NCBI GenBank assembly: GCA_947396885.1
Contig: OX377205.1
Coordinates: 99,182,428 to 99,246,427 of the forward strand
Direction: 5' to 3'
Length of the DNA: 64,000 nucleotides
From: Heligmosomoides polygyrus polygyrus
Lineage: Eukaryota; Nematoda; Chromadorea; Rhabditida; Heligmosomidae
The position numbers and the translations under genes are program-made. The notes under the pieces are model-generated. The model had not been told where the DNA came from. It saw only the letters and a list, made by a program, of their open reading frames with translations, and searched no databases. How positions within the stretch are numbered: the first letter of the stretch is position 1; the number at the start of each line of letters is the position of its first letter. Positions 1 to 11,436 of this stretch are shown here, one piece after another.

Positions 1-157
1 TTCTCACTCGTTTAAGCTTACCTTTTCTGGTAACAAATTTTAAGAAAAGCAAAGGCGTGCGCTGATCTAAGAAGGGACGCAATGTGGTGTCCGCCGCCCT
101 TATTTCTCAGAGGTTCGATTTTCAAGCTTTCTGAATAAATAACTAGAAGGACTGTAC

Positions 158-3100
158 CTTAAAATCATGCATCACACGCAGCTTGTCCGCTTTGCGAATG
201 TAGTCGATATTTCCCGTATACTCCACCCTAAAATAAGATCGCTCAATACGTTAGTATGAAAAAATCAACAGCCATATGCGTATAGAATTCTAGTAGCGCC
301 CAAAGCAAACTTTGAATAAAAGGACCTTATGATCACTGTGACCCTTCCGAACTTTCAGAGCAAACTTTCGAAAAAACGCAGATAATTCACAAAAGGAATT
401 CTCAAAAATTCTCATCGTCAACGTAGGTCATTTTGTAGCCCCGGCAAGCAGACTTGCGCCGCAACATCGACAGATACTATCGATTTTTATCCATGTTTAA
501 CCATTTTCTTTACGAATCACGCGATTATTATGACTTAAACGCTCTTCTCGTCAAATTATATCGATCGATTACCAATCTGCATCGATCAACGCATTAATAT
601 TCACCCATTTCTCCATTTTTGTCAACATTTAACCTCCCAAAGTGACGAAACATGTACGCCAATCTCCACAACAAAGAAATCTATTTCGAGTAAACAATGA
701 ATATCCACTGAGTGAAAGCGATTTCCGGAGTGAAAACTGATCATTATGTACTGACTGAAAACGGTTTATAGAGCGAACACACGAGTTCATTTAATCCCTA
801 GTTTCTACCTGCGCCACCATGCGGCGTGGCACCACATCTACACGCAGCATTATTTACCGTTTCAGGAAACGCTAAGCATTCTACTTCTAATAAATAACGA
901 GAAAACAATCTGAAGGCAAATCTGGTCTGCAGAATGCCTTGCGCCCATCAGTCACTAAAAAAGACAGCGTTCTTTTCCCCTAACAAATACTACAGTGAAC
1001 GCCACAATAAATGTCCAGTTAGTGGCCGCTTCATACCTTATACTTCGGCCGCTTCCACTGTTCTGCATTGAGAAGCTAACCGCATCGTCGATCGACATGA
1101 GGGGACTGTCACTATAGACCAAGCGATTGAATTCGGTGTCATACCTTGGCTAAAACCACCAATGGAGAAAAGTTGAACTGTCGATGTCAAAGACAGAGAA
1201 AGTGTGGTGAAAACTCACATTAAGGAGATAGTCGAGGTTCATAGTGGTGAACGAGACAGATGCGTTGCTTAGCACCACCTTGGCCAGGTGCTTGTCGAAG
1301 AATTGACCTCTGAAAGCGCTGGTGCATACAAATGTTCGTGTTGTACCGCTTTTTGCTATCAATCAAAGAAAGATCCAGACATCCTGGAGGGGAACGTGGC
1401 ATTTCTTAGCACAGAAATACCACTTTTCTGCGTTTCAGAAATAAATTTGGATAATTACTATTCCTTAAAAAACGAAAATTTTATTTAAAAAAACACTTCC
1501 AAACAAAGTATTGTGACATGATGCCTGCAGCCCCACGCAATCACCCCTCCCCCCTTTCAATAGGATTAATAAAAAGGACAAGAGCACTCACTTGCTGGCT
1601 CCGCGCTTCCCCAAAGGAGTCATCATCGTCCGGCTTACTTCTGGACGGATACACTGTCGACCCTAAGACACAGCAAATAACCAACAAAGACGGTAATACG
1701 GTGTAGGGACGAATGGCGAGCCTACCTTACGGTTCTCCGGCTCCCTCAGCCAGTCATCCCAGAAACCGGTCGGCCATTTCGGCTTCAGTTCCTGCCACAG
1801 CTTTCTGAAATCCACTAAGAGTGTGTTGTATCTAGAACTGGACAATTTTTGCTTTGAGCTGAGCGCTTTTCAGTTTCAAGTCGGACGCCTTCAGCAATAA
1901 CATATATAAATGTATATCAGGTTTAAGTAGACACTGCTTAACAACGTTAAAATCATTATCTTGGGTGGATGCAAATGCTCACGATTTTGGGGGCGGGGAC
2001 AACGGCTGCGGCTGCCGTTTCGGGCGAGTTGCTAGCCATTGCGGGAGATGCGGGAGGCTGTTTTTCGTCGCGTTGTCTCGCGCCCTCAGCGCCACCGTGC
2101 TCTCTGCACGCAGCTCGCTCTCTGACACACTCACCGCTAACGCCACGCCACTCTAATAAACAGGCCCCTCTTCCAGATATGTGCTCTCTCAAGACGGCAA
2201 ATGGATAATGATAACAAATGACGAAAAACTGAGGAACTCGACCGATTCCTGAGAAACTTATTACTAAAACATACCATATTCGATTATGAGCCTTGAACTT
2301 CACCCACAGTAGACAAAAAAGATCGAACCTCAGTTTTTCCATGGGTTTTAAAGAATTGCGCCAGCACTTTGGTGACTTTGGACATGCTTTCCAGTGAATA
2401 CTATATCTGATACACATCGTTTCAATGATTCTAGCAAGTGTATTGGTTCAGCACAGTTCTTTTGAAAAACACTTGTGTTGGAGAACACTTTGAAGAACAC
2501 TTGTGTTGGAGAACACTTCTGGCACGCAGACACTGTTACATTGCTGTGTAACTACTGAACAGAATATAGGTTCCCAGTTCTGATCCCTTCATAATAGAAC
2601 CGATAGCGCCTTACAATTGTGGAAGCCCATGTGTTCACTCTGCTTTTTTTTTAAATTTCCCCATTGGCATATAATTGCACGTGATGAAATGTGGTCTGGA
2701 AGAATGAATGTCGTTCTTATACACGCATCAGATCAAGCACTCTGTGCTGCATACTCCAATCCTTTACTAATAATTAATTACATTGTATATGCGACACCAT
2801 ACGAGGCATAGTGCGAATATCCCGGGATTAGGACTTGTTTTATTAGTGCCTATGTATGCACATTTGTGAAAACGACGAGGCCAATAAGATGCAGCGGTCT
2901 TTTCGGCTTAAGGGTCAGATTGAAAATAATCTAAACCTAAATGTGTTTACATACTAGTAATTTCACCAAAAAACATACAAAAGAAACAAAAATCCAACCC
3001 AATGCGTCCCACAATCATAATAATCAACACCTTTCAAAACTTTCATTCTGTGTTAGTAAGCTCCATGTTCTATTCCAGCAAAACGCTTTCGGGTGAAATT

Positions 3101-6100
3101 AGGCAGTGATTGCGCCTTGTAACGATCAGAAACATTTCCAGTTACATCGGCTGGCAATAGTAGGCAACGAAATTATGCATACCGCTACAAATACCAGCAT
3201 ATTAGAAATGTAAACCTACTATCATTGTCTTGAAACCTATCCCACAACTCACATAAAGTCATCAAGCTACGAAAACTGCAATGAAAACAACACCGTAACC
3301 GTAATCAGCGCTCCCGAAAACACTAGCGCACCTACTTCTACCTTGGGAACCACCCTCCTACGCGTGAGACAGGCCTCGATCCTCTTGACTCAATCACCCA
3401 GCACGCTGGAATCACGTGAACAGCTGCCGCGACAGCTCGCGAAACCCCAGCGCTGGAGACCCCGCCCCCAAAGTCGTGAGCATTCGTGCGCACCCCATTA
3501 TCTTCAATGAAAATTCTTATTAAAGGATCACCTTTGAAAAATGCCTAAGAAGAAAAATTTACAGTTTGAATAAACACAAAATTCTCACCAAATCTTACTA
3601 AGCTCAAGCTATATTTTTAGGTAAATACTGACCTGCTGGAAATTAAGAAATCTGATAGTGCGTTACAAGAAGAGATTACGCCATGCAGTTGTTCTATACA
3701 TTACATTGTCTATTGGAATGATAGTGCCATTGCTGTTTACAAGCGGGTCAATTTAATAACAGCAAAAACAATCTCAATATCACAAGAATTACACCACCAT
3801 TCTCCACTACAGAACTTCGGGAAAACAGTGATTTACACCATCAATCAAACAAAAAAAGCAGCTTTCTGGATAGGTGTATGGCGCAATCTCTTTACAGGAA
3901 CAAAGCTCTGTGTTGGAGCACTTCAGAATGCACCTAAGGTACCGCTTTGGTCGAGTGATGCGATTGTTCGAAGCTCAAAGTCGATGTTTATTGCTGACTA
4001 TGTTTCCGGCGTAATCTCTTCTTCAGGTCTGAATACATCAATACTACTTAGCACATATATACAGCAAAATGGCAAGAAATACGGAGCCACGACGGATTAA
4101 AAGGTAGGGAAGGGCCAAACGTTTCCGGCCGACCAACGTCCAAGGAGACCTTGGCCTTTCCCTCCCTCTTAATCCGTCTTGAATCCCAGGTCCGTATCTC
4201 TGGCCGTTTTACAGTAAATATGTGCGAAGAAGTATTAATGCATTCAGACGTGAAGAAGGGATTATGCCCGAAACGTAGTCAACAATATACATCGACTTTG
4301 CGCTTCGAACAATCGCATCACTCGACCAAAACGGTATCATAGGTGCATTCTGAAGTGCTCCAACACGAAGAATGTTATCCATGTGAAGACGATGTGCCAT
4401 ACACTCATCCGGAACGTTACTTTGTTTATTTCGCATCAATCCAGCATACAAAATGAAGCTCAGGCAATCATTTATAGTAAACAATACTGTTTTGGCTTAA
4501 AAAAAGCATCTCGTCTTATAACACAGAGCACAGTAAAGAAGCTTTCTACTCAAAATTTCATTGAACAAAAGGTTACTGCGGTTTCGTTATAAAGCGTTTA
4601 TTTTAAACTTAAATATGATTTTTTCGCCTGAATATAAAAAATCTCCAGTATGCAATAAAAATGTTATACAACTATATATCCTGCAGTAATCAACGTATTG
4701 GGTCCGAAGTGAAAAGAATGACGAAATCCAACTGCACCTTGACATCATCCATCCCAGCCCGGGAAAGAAGTCGCTGCGATACAGCAGGCTGACGGCACTA
4801 AGGTCTATGCTTTGTTCCTGAAGAAAAAACAGACGAAGTGGTATAACTTCAGGTCCTTAATGCTTATGAAGCCATGAAATCTTATACAATCCTAGAAATA
4901 TGGTCTCAGAAATGCAAAAAAAAAAGAAACCAATCGACGGGTTTGGTAGAGCAAGGTTTCGGAAATGCTTATTCAAAAGCCAACCTACTCCAAAATTAGA
5001 GAATGGTGAGTGCAAGAGCTCTTCAAAACTCACTAGAAGGTTCGAGAGTTCATAAAGTCACAAATATTACCCTTTTTGATAGTGCCTTCTGGGCTGAAAT
5101 ATCAAAAATCCACAGCGAGTTGTCAGAACCTCTTCTACATCAACGACAAATGCGGTGACTGCCCGTCACATCTCTTCTAACCCCTTTCCCACTACTAAAA
5201 AATTCAATTTTTTAAAGATACGCGAACCTTTCCATTGTCGTTCCATGCCGAGACGCACCAAAGCATTGGATCCCTGTCCAGTAGGTATCGAGTCGCTGAG
5301 AAGTACTCGAAAAAGTCTTGGGCAATGTCGAGATCATCTGAAAAAAGACAAATTACTGCACCACAACTGCTGAGAATATCGGCTCTTCTGACTTCAAAGA
5401 AATGGGGCAGAGGATTACCGTTAACCAATCTTTGCTTCGGATACGCCACGAATTCAACTTCTGGAGAGCACGTTGTAGCAATTTTGAATGCGTATTCGAT
5501 TCACACAATAACCCGTGCTGGCCACATGATGGACAAGCCAATGTTCCCCCTCCCCCTCGCTTCGCGTACAAATCTGACACCAATTCACCAAGCGTGGAGT
5601 GATGGAATGCTTGGAAGACCTTGGACCGGACTCACCAACGACTTACCGAGATTTAACAAAGAAAATACAGCCGAAATCACTGATAGCGCGGCTTATCAAT
5701 CGATAAGGTGAGACATTTCGCCGCGCTATTAGGGATTTCGGCTGTATTTTCTCTGTTAAATCTCTGTAAGTCGTTGGTGAATCGGTCCAGGGTGTGAGCC
5801 GAACCAAGAACATCGATTTGGCTATCCAACTCTAGTTTTTTGGCCTTTTCGCCTATCCGATGACAAAAATCCCACCCACCTTCCAGTAAGATGACACTGC
5901 TGTGTCCGATTTTATCGAATACGTACTCCAAAGCAAGCTTGTAATGCCTCGAGATATAGTAGTAGGTCTCATAGTGACTGTGTACCGAAGGCACAACAAC
6001 CTTCGCCTCTTGAGCGCTTTGATGCTGAAATGATCGCTTCGAGCGCTATCAGGGCGTTGTCATCTAGTTCACACACCTTCACGTAGTCGACTTCGTCACG

Positions 6101-7833
6101 AAATTCAGCGACAGCACGCTGTACTGGAATGTTATTGCAGTCTTGGCTTACGGTTATCGGGAACAGCTCCTTCGACGGGCGAAATCTGGAAAAGATCGCA
6201 CTAGGCCCCGTTTATACTTCCGAGGCCGAGCGACTCGACGGTAGCCAAACCGATCGATCGCGTCGCACGACCAATGTGGCCAGAATACGTGGCGTCGCAT
6301 CGTTTGGTGTCGAAGTATAAACGGGGCAATAGAACAATAGCTAACCGTATTAATCTGTCGACAATCCGCTTCACTGCCCCTGGCCGATTGCAAGCGAACA
6401 CCTGCAAAACGGCTGAATAATCGTGCGTCATGCACTAACAAGGGAAGTTTCCCAACTCCTTGTGAGCTTTGGTGATGCTATTTGGACAGGACGTAGGGCC
6501 GTGTGAGCTGAGTCCCGAATTACAGTTAGTTTTTGCTGAATGTTTTTTAAAGACCGGAAAAAGAAGAGTAGAAACGTGTGTGCAACAATCATCAACACCA
6601 ATGACATCTCACGAGATGTGCCTTGGTGGCGCAGTTGATAGGAGTGCCGCCTCATAGAAGCACACCGGTGGGCTTTTGAGTTCGAGTCCGCACAATACCA
6701 ACAGTTTTGCACATATTACAGTACGCGGATCCGAACTCAAAAGCCCACCGATGTGCTCCTATGAGGCCGTACTCCTACCGACTGCGCCACCGCTGCACAT
6801 CTCGTGAAGTGTCACAGGGGTTGATGATTGTTGCGCGCACATTTTTACACCTCTTTTTCAGGTCTTTAAAAAATCGTTCAGCAAAAACTAACTGCAAATC
6901 TGGACCCCGTTCACGCGGAACAAGATCCTGTCAAAATAGCATCGCGAAAGCTCACTATGAGTTGGAATCCTTTCCTTGTTAGGAATACCCTAGCGATTAA
7001 GCTGCTGCCATCGCAGTGATCTAGCCTTTATTAACTTGAAATATGGTAATCTTTCCATAGAAGAAAGCAATGTACCACGACTGGTATCGGCTCAGTCCAT
7101 CGTCGGCTCTGCTCTTCTACCGGAGCATCCGGTGGGATACGGTTGTCTAACTGAAATCAGAATGAATAGGACAAAGCGTTATATCCACAAATTTTGGAAC
7201 AGATTTACATAATATTTTGAAGCTAGACAGGATATGAACAGATGTCTTTTTGACCTAATTTTTATAGAAGAGCTCTATCTGGCAGGCCTTAGGCCCCGTT
7301 TATACTTCCGACGCCGAGAGATGGGACAACATGTATTGTGGCCAAATTGATCGATCGCGTCGCTCGATCAATGTGGCCACAATCCGTGGCGTCGCGTCGC
7401 TCGACGTCGAAGTATAAACGGGGCCTTAGCTAGTCTTTATTCAGACTGAGCCACAATCCTATAAAGCACCAGTACGCCCCTAAATGGCTTATCGAAATCT
7501 GTGACTATAGCTCGTTCCCAAAATGAAATGAAACTCACCTCTGATCTCGATAGAGAAGCAGAAACGCGGTTGAGTGTTGCTTTTAATCGCTGAACTTCCT
7601 CCCTGTCGAGGTTCACTTGTTTTTCGAGCTGATCAACCGACAGGGAAAGTTGCTCAACATAGTCGTTGGACTGAAACGAGTTTTCTCATGCGATAATTCC
7701 TCATAAACCGACTTTGATTTACACAGCTTACCGATATAGACGATCGCTCTCGTCCCGCCAGAGTCATCAGGAGATACACCCATACGACGACTGCCGTTCC
7801 GAATAAGGCAATAAAGCCTTTCAATTTTTTCAT
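158..7833 (-). CDS. MGAT1: Alpha-1,3-mannosyl-glycoprotein 2-beta-N-acetylglucosaminyltransferase (GnT-I), partial at 3' end
   Basis: Golgi type II enzyme that adds the first GlcNAc to Man5GlcNAc2, opening hybrid and complex N-glycan synthesis. Minus-strand exons: 7833-7732, 7670-7539, 7150-7076, 6401-6346, 6185-6077, 6024-5880, 5337-5228, 4817-4738, 1804-1726, 1662-1592, 1309-1219, 1149-1037, 227-158. All have GT/AG borders and all phases join, giving 411 codons. Residues 1-34 hold a short cytoplasmic tail and one membrane anchor; 35-78 look like a coiled stem. The catalytic part begins at IPVVVFACNR. It contains the [11 protein letters not shown] segment, the metal-binding EDD (E206-D208, split between exons 6 and 7), [29 protein letters not shown] and IRPEVSRT, all hallmarks of the family. 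Human GnT-I has 445 residues, so only the C-terminal GxPRxxYxGIV-type exon is missing and should lie left of the window. Introns carry several palindromic elements. Nematodes have three paralogues (gly-12/13/14); which one this is cannot be told. Confidence 0.95.
1965..3495. repeat. Inverted repeat pair in GnT-I intron 8
   Basis: About 70 bases at 1966-2035 (GCTCACGATTTTGGGGGCGG) reappear inverted at about 3415-3495. The space between shows no coding exon. Intron 8 (1805-4737) also has a direct repeat: AACACTTGTGTTGGAGAACA occurs near 2469 and again near 2500. Confidence 0.6.
3890..4385. repeat. Foldback element with ~220-bp arms in GnT-I intron 8
   Basis: The arm around 3895-4100 (CTTCAGAATGCACCTA, GGTCGAGTGATGCGATTGTT) recurs inverted at 4180-4380. 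Near the inner end of each arm is a GAAGAAG...CGAAACGTAG motif (4251-4280 plus; 4006-4030 minus) that also occurs in other foldback elements of this window. No coding capacity is seen. Confidence 0.7.
5430..5615 (+). repeat. SINE-like dispersed repeat, copy 1 (GnT-I intron 6)
   Basis: Starts with GGATACGCCACGAATTC, continues through TTTTGAATGCGTATTCG and GGCCACATGATGGACAAGCC, and ends around ACACCAATTCACCAAGCG. The same order of blocks recurs at 34127-34365, partly at 53583-53740, and more weakly at 24826-24980. Family identity is unknown. Confidence 0.55.
5622..5788. repeat. 165-200-bp palindromic MITE-like element, copy 1
   Basis: Ends GGACCGGACTCACCAACGAC / GTCGTTGGTGAATCGGTCC. Arms contain AAATACAGCCGAAATC and GATAGCGCGGCTTATCA with their inverse. 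It lies in GnT-I intron 6. Related copies are at 21294-21491, 42531-42688 and 63406-63594. Confidence 0.85.
6203..6327. repeat. Palindromic MITE-like element, GTTTATAC type, copy 1 (GnT-I intron 4)
   Basis: Near-palindrome with ends GGCCCCGTTTATACTTC / GAAGTATAAACGGGGC and a CpG-rich core rich in CGATCGATCG. It fills most of the small intron between GnT-I exons 4 and 5, whose splice sites remain intact. Confidence 0.85.
6620..6696 (+). other. tRNA-like module (A box and B box), left arm
   Basis: TGGCGCAGTTGATAGG (A-box-like, 6627-6642) is followed 35 bases later by GAGTTCGAGTCC (B-box-like, 6678-6689), with CTCATAG between them. Acceptor ends do not pair convincingly, so this looks like a tRNA-derived SINE head rather than a working tRNA gene. 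Confidence 0.45.
6722..6797 (-). other. tRNA-like module, right arm
   Basis: Inverted copy of the module at 6620-6696. B-box complement GGATCCGAACTC is at 6727-6738 and A-box complement CCTACCGACTGCGCCA at 6774-6789. Confidence 0.45.
7289..7428. repeat. Palindromic MITE-like element, GTTTATAC type, copy 2 (GnT-I intron 2)
   Basis: Ends TTAGGCCCCGTTTATACTTC / GAAGTATAAACGGGGCCTTA, so TTA/TTA or TAA/TAA may be the target duplication. The core contains GATCGATCGCGTCGCTCGATC and its inverse. Confidence 0.9.
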
Positions 7834-7860
7834 TCTATGCTATCGCTGAAAATAAACCAT
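7834..7860 (-). promoter_or_regulatory. Probable spliced-leader acceptor of the GnT-I gene
   Basis: Reading the minus strand, the start codon at 7833 is preceded by a T-rich tract ending TTTATTTTCAG (AG at 7847-7846) and then 12 bases. That is the usual arrangement of a nematode trans-splice site. A 5' UTR intron is the alternative. Confidence 0.55.
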
Positions 7861-8763
7861 ACCATGCTATACTACAGCGCGATCGCAAGGTATAAGTATA
7901 GTACAGTACATTCGCGACTAAATCGCCAAGTGTAGCGATAAGCTGTCCCACAGTACACAGGCGGTCGTTGCGGGACCACTTTCTTCATCAGTTCGTCATT
8001 CGACGAAATCCACTCAGTGATAAGGCCATCGATGGAATTTTTTTTTGGCACAAATAGCGTCGGGGGTCGGGTGTGACTTGGTAAGAAGGCATGTATGTGT
8101 AAGTGAAATTACATCAGGGGCTGGGGGAAATCCAATCAATATCAACATATCTTACCACGCCCCAATCCTAGATCGGAGGAGACTCAGGGTACACAAGCAT
8201 ACGGCCCCCGAAGTGGACTACCTCAGTTCACTGTAGGGGTAGAGCACATCAATGCTGCAAAAAATCCAGTTTCGTACAGTACAAACCGTTTTGTAGGGAG
8301 GTGACTCCCGCAGTGTTTGATAAACTTACAACGGGAAAAAACCCGTCCGAGTTGTCCACCGTAGTTTCGGAGTGAGATTCAGGGAAATCGTTGCGGGACC
8401 ATGCAGTTACCTATCCCTCTGCTAATCAGTCGCTGCATCTAGTGATATTTGCTTGCATGCTTCTCCGGCGCAAATAGGGTCGGGGAGGGGGGGGGGCTTC
8501 TGATAGGCAGAAAATCCCATAGAGCGTCGTAGCGTCGTTAACGTCCTTCATCCTTGGCTCCAACGTATAAAGCCTGTAGTAAGGGCGTACCATAGTACTC
8601 GCCGTTAAACGCACACAAGCAAAAAACTGCGGACGAGTTTTCGGACGAGTTGTTCGGGCGCGAAAGGTAAAAATTCAAACAGGCCAACACGGCGTTGGCG
8701 ATTGGGCGCGAAATCCTTCAATGCAAGCATTACACGAGCGAACCTCTTGTCGCTCAAGGGTGG

Positions 8764-8998
8764 GAGGGGTTCGGAGCAGGCAAGGGAAGGGACTCCAGGG
8801 TGTGGTGCAGCCAAGCTGCTCATGTGGAAACTGCTCACATCGCGCAGGGGGGTTCGGAGCTGGCTTCTGCGCTCTTCGAGCGCAGAAGCAGGCAAGGGAA
8901 GGGACTCCAGGGTGTGGTGCAGCCAAGCTGCTCGTGTGGAAACTGCTCACATCGCCCAGGGGGGGGGGGGTTCGGAGCTGGCTTCTGCGCTCTTCGAG
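8764..8998. repeat. Tandem duplication of a ~115-bp GC-rich unit
   Basis: Two adjacent copies each contain GGGACTCCAGGGTGTGGTGC, AGCCAAGCTGCTC, TGTGGAAACTGCTCACATCG, a G-run and GGCTTCTGCGCTCTTCGAG. A diverged relative is at 61085-61200, and shorter traces are at 51040-51110 and 52195-52270. Confidence 0.85.
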
Positions 8999-9424
8999 TA
9001 TCACTTCATGGGGCATCAACCGCTCAACAAACTCCCAATCGATCTTCACCTCCTCAAAGCTGGTGGTTGTTGCACCTGAAAGAACGAGTTCAAATTCTGT
9101 TCGAATTCTTAAGAGTGCACAGACCGCTATAATCAACTTTGAGGAACGATAATCGCTAGAAAAACTAATTTAAGCATGCTGTTTGTCCCTTCAGACAAGG
9201 AGATTGTATAATGCTACCTCTCGTAGGTTAGGTTAGGGTGTTGTGTTCCTATAATCACTTATGTCCAATCTCCGCAATTATCAACCTGACAACACTATCG
9301 AACCGGATCACTAACCACTCAGTACTGCGATAGCTATGTATTCTCTGGCTTACGGATAGCGCCAACTTTGAACGCTAGGAACTGAACAATCTAGCGATAT
9401 CTTCAATTGACTTTGTCCTGTCCT

Positions 9425-9525
9425 CGGTACTCGACGCTACACTTACAACGCTGAAATTTTCACGTACGAGTTTTCGTGGGCGGGGCGATGGACTTGGGGC
9501 GCGGAACTCACCGTGGAGCGCGCTC
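9425..9525. repeat. Left member of inverted pair flanking the zinc-finger ORF
   Basis: TACTCGACGCTACACTTACA and the GGGCGGGGCGATGGACTTGG block recur inverted at 11255-11365. The pair encloses about 1.9 kb with the only sizeable intact ORF of the region. Confidence 0.7.
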
Positions 9526-10409
9526 TTACTGATGCGGCATGCATGGAACAATACATCTCGACTATTTTGTAAGTGAACAACTTGGAGATCCATAAGGAGG
9601 TGCGATCGTACTGATGATAAATGCAAATGGGGTGCCATTTCGACTAATTTCCCTGGTGATTGTTACTTTTTCATCCCGTTTTCCTGTATATAGCCGCGGG
9701 AAGGGATTTTGATGTCTGTTTTCGTTAATATTTGTCGCATTCACCTCGGTTCTGTGCTGCTGCACAACTGTGAGTTGCTGCGAAGGAGAAACTGATCGCT
9801 TGCTTTCTCAACAATTACTCGTTGCTCTCAAAGAACTAACTACTAATGATACAAGGGAATGTCATTTTGATAGTACCTTTCAGAAAGATGCAAAAGTTTT
9901 GTTATACGTTTCCATTCTCTTTTCTGTCATTTTTTTTTGATTCGGTAGATTGACACAGACTGCTACGACGATGAAACATAACATATGTCTCGTTACAGAC
10001 ATTTCTAATTTTTATAACGTATTTCCTGCATATGATACGCCTTGTGTAGTTTGATAACTATAAGCATCTCTGGAGTTCGATGTGACGTAACACGGTCGGT
10101 TTAGTTTGTAGTCACGGCGAATCTGAATGAGTGAACCAACCATGACCAGCCGTTTCGTCAGAAATGAAAAGGACATGATGAAATACTCATTCCACATATG
10201 TCAACAGTCACATCCAGTATCGATGGCTTTTAGGTGCAGTATCTTTCTGCAGTCACTTACACTGCAATTCTTATCCATCTACACTCTTCCTACTTGAACA
10301 CAATCTTTTTGTAGCCATAGTTTTTGAACTATATCCTCAACTTACCATCACAGTTCTATTTTTGTTAGCAAATATGAAATCACAGTTAATAAACCAGGTG
10401 TTCTAGGAC

Positions 10410-10865
10410 ATGGACTCAAGTGATGTTGAGTGTGCTGTTTGGGGAAAAATGTTGCTGAAAAGGAATACTCTCGTACATCATCGCAATGTACACGGCGTCT
10501 CTCCAAAAACGATAGAAGAAATGAAAAAACAGACGGAACTAGCTGAAAAGCAGAATACGCGAAAGTCCACGCTAATCTGTGAATTATGTGGAGCAGTGTA
10601 TACGTCGAAAAACGGGCTGAAAATACATATGAACTCGAAGCACTCAGACGATTTACCAACTCTGACGACTGTGCCTTGCCCTCTTTGCGACTCTGTGTTC
10701 GCGACGCATCGACACCTTAGTGAACACTGTGCCAAGAATCATTCCGATGACGAGTCTACTGGTAGACCTCAAGACTTTACATTTCACAAGGAGTTTTTCG
10801 AGAACTACAATCTATATAAGGTTTGTTTGTATAAATACGAGCCATTACACCTTAAATGTTTATGA
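10410..10865 (+). CDS. Small C2H2 zinc-finger protein or exon of one
   Basis: Open frame of 151 codons. Residues about 7-29 resemble a C2H2 finger (VECAVWGKML...HHRNVH) in which the second Cys is Trp. Two canonical fingers follow: CELCGAVYTSKNGLKIHMNSKH (C-x2-C...H-x4-H) and CPLCDSVFATHRHLSEHCAKNH. This implies a nucleic-acid-binding role, with target unknown. An acceptor-like TTCTAG ends two bases before the ATG region, and a donor-like AAG/GTTTGT occurs at 10820/10821, so the true product may splice onward after ENYNLYK. A polyadenylation signal at 10868 instead supports termination at the TGA. It sits between inverted repeats at 9425-9525 and 11255-11365, so it may be element cargo, a retrocopy or a lone host exon. 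Confidence 0.55.
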   Translation: MDSSDVECAVWGKMLLKRNTLVHHRNVHGVSPKTIEEMKKQTELAEKQNTRKSTLICELCGAVYTSKNGLKIHMNSKHSDDLPTLTTVPCPLCDSVFATHRHLSEHCAKNHSDDESTGRPQDFTFHKEFFENYNLYKVCLYKYEPLHLKCL

Positions 10866-10867
10866 TG

Positions 10868-10873
10868 AATAAA
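10868..10873 (+). terminator. AATAAA polyadenylation signal after the zinc-finger ORF
   Basis: AATAAA lies two bases beyond the TGA of the zinc-finger frame. Confidence 0.4.
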
Positions 10874-11254
10874 TATTAAACACACTGTGTTGGCTGCTAA
10901 CTTATGGTTAGTACACTCGTCATGGCTACTGCATCCAGATCTAACAATAAATTCAGCCCAGTTGAATTTCATTATGGCTGGTAATGTACAAAACAACATT
11001 CTCCTGCGAATTAGACACACGAGGACAAATACGTGCCCTGAAAACCGATGTTTACCTCGTTTCCAAACCTACTTCACCGCTTTTAAAAGCGAATAGGTGA
11101 GATTTCGGCAGCATAAGAAGTTCTCGCCCACTGCAGTGGATGAATCTTGCGTCCTGCATACCATAGAAAACGATGGGGAGGTGTGTAAGATGAAATAAGC
11201 CATCCAATTCCCACTAGTTCCGGCTAGTTGCCCGAATCCCTGCACGTCGCATGA

Positions 11255-11365
11255 GTTAGAGCGCGCTCCACGGTGAGTTCCGCGCCCCAAGTCCATTGCC
11301 CCGCCCACGACAACTCTCCCGTGAAAATTTCAGCGTTGTAAGTGTAGCGTCGAGTGTCCTCGGTT
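11255..11365. repeat. Right member of inverted pair flanking the zinc-finger ORF
   Basis: GGTGAGTTCCGCGCCCCAAG, CCGCCCACGA and TGTAAGTGTAGCGTCGAG are the inverse of the copy at 9425-9525. Confidence 0.7.
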
Positions 11366-11436
11366 GGTCCCCAAACGGATGACGTGTTAGAGCGCGTTAG
11401 AGGTCTCTAACACGTCATTCGTTTGGGGACCAACCG
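11361..11436. repeat. Long near-perfect hairpin
   Basis: CGGTTGGTCCCCAAACG at the left and CGTTTGGGGACCAACCG at the right enclose GATGACGTGTTAGAG and its inverse; the stem is about 30 bp. It directly abuts the inverted repeat next to the zinc-finger ORF. Confidence 0.85.

Larger units (their letters stand above)
6436..6982. repeat. Foldback element with tRNA-like modules on both arms
   Basis: Arms of about 260 bases (6436-6705 and 6713-6982) are inverted copies: CTTTTTCAGGTCTTTAAA on one side matches TTTAAAGACCGGAAAAAG on the other, with further paired blocks. Each arm carries a tRNA-like A-box/B-box pair. No open reading frame is supported. It lies in GnT-I intron 3. Confidence 0.75.
7861..10409. 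other. Intergenic, repeat-rich, no supported gene
   Basis: Contains dispersed repeat pieces (8040-8240 resembles 62750-62880; 8290-8400 resembles 11560-11690 inverted), the tandem duplication at 8764-8998, and the left member of an inverted pair at about 9425-9525. Overlapping ORFs here come from repeats and show no recognisable protein. Confidence 0.6.

Noticed and set aside
1..157. Last GnT-I exon within the window
   Set aside because: No frame continuing from exon 13 encodes the expected conserved C-terminal segment before a stop; it probably lies further left.
5235..5711. 158-codon plus-strand open frame
   Set aside because: Antisense to GnT-I exon 7 and then runs through a SINE-like repeat and a palindrome.
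8695..9152. Several 125-153-codon frames on both strands
   Set aside because: Produced by the tandem GC-rich repeat; three frames are open at once, which argues against real coding.
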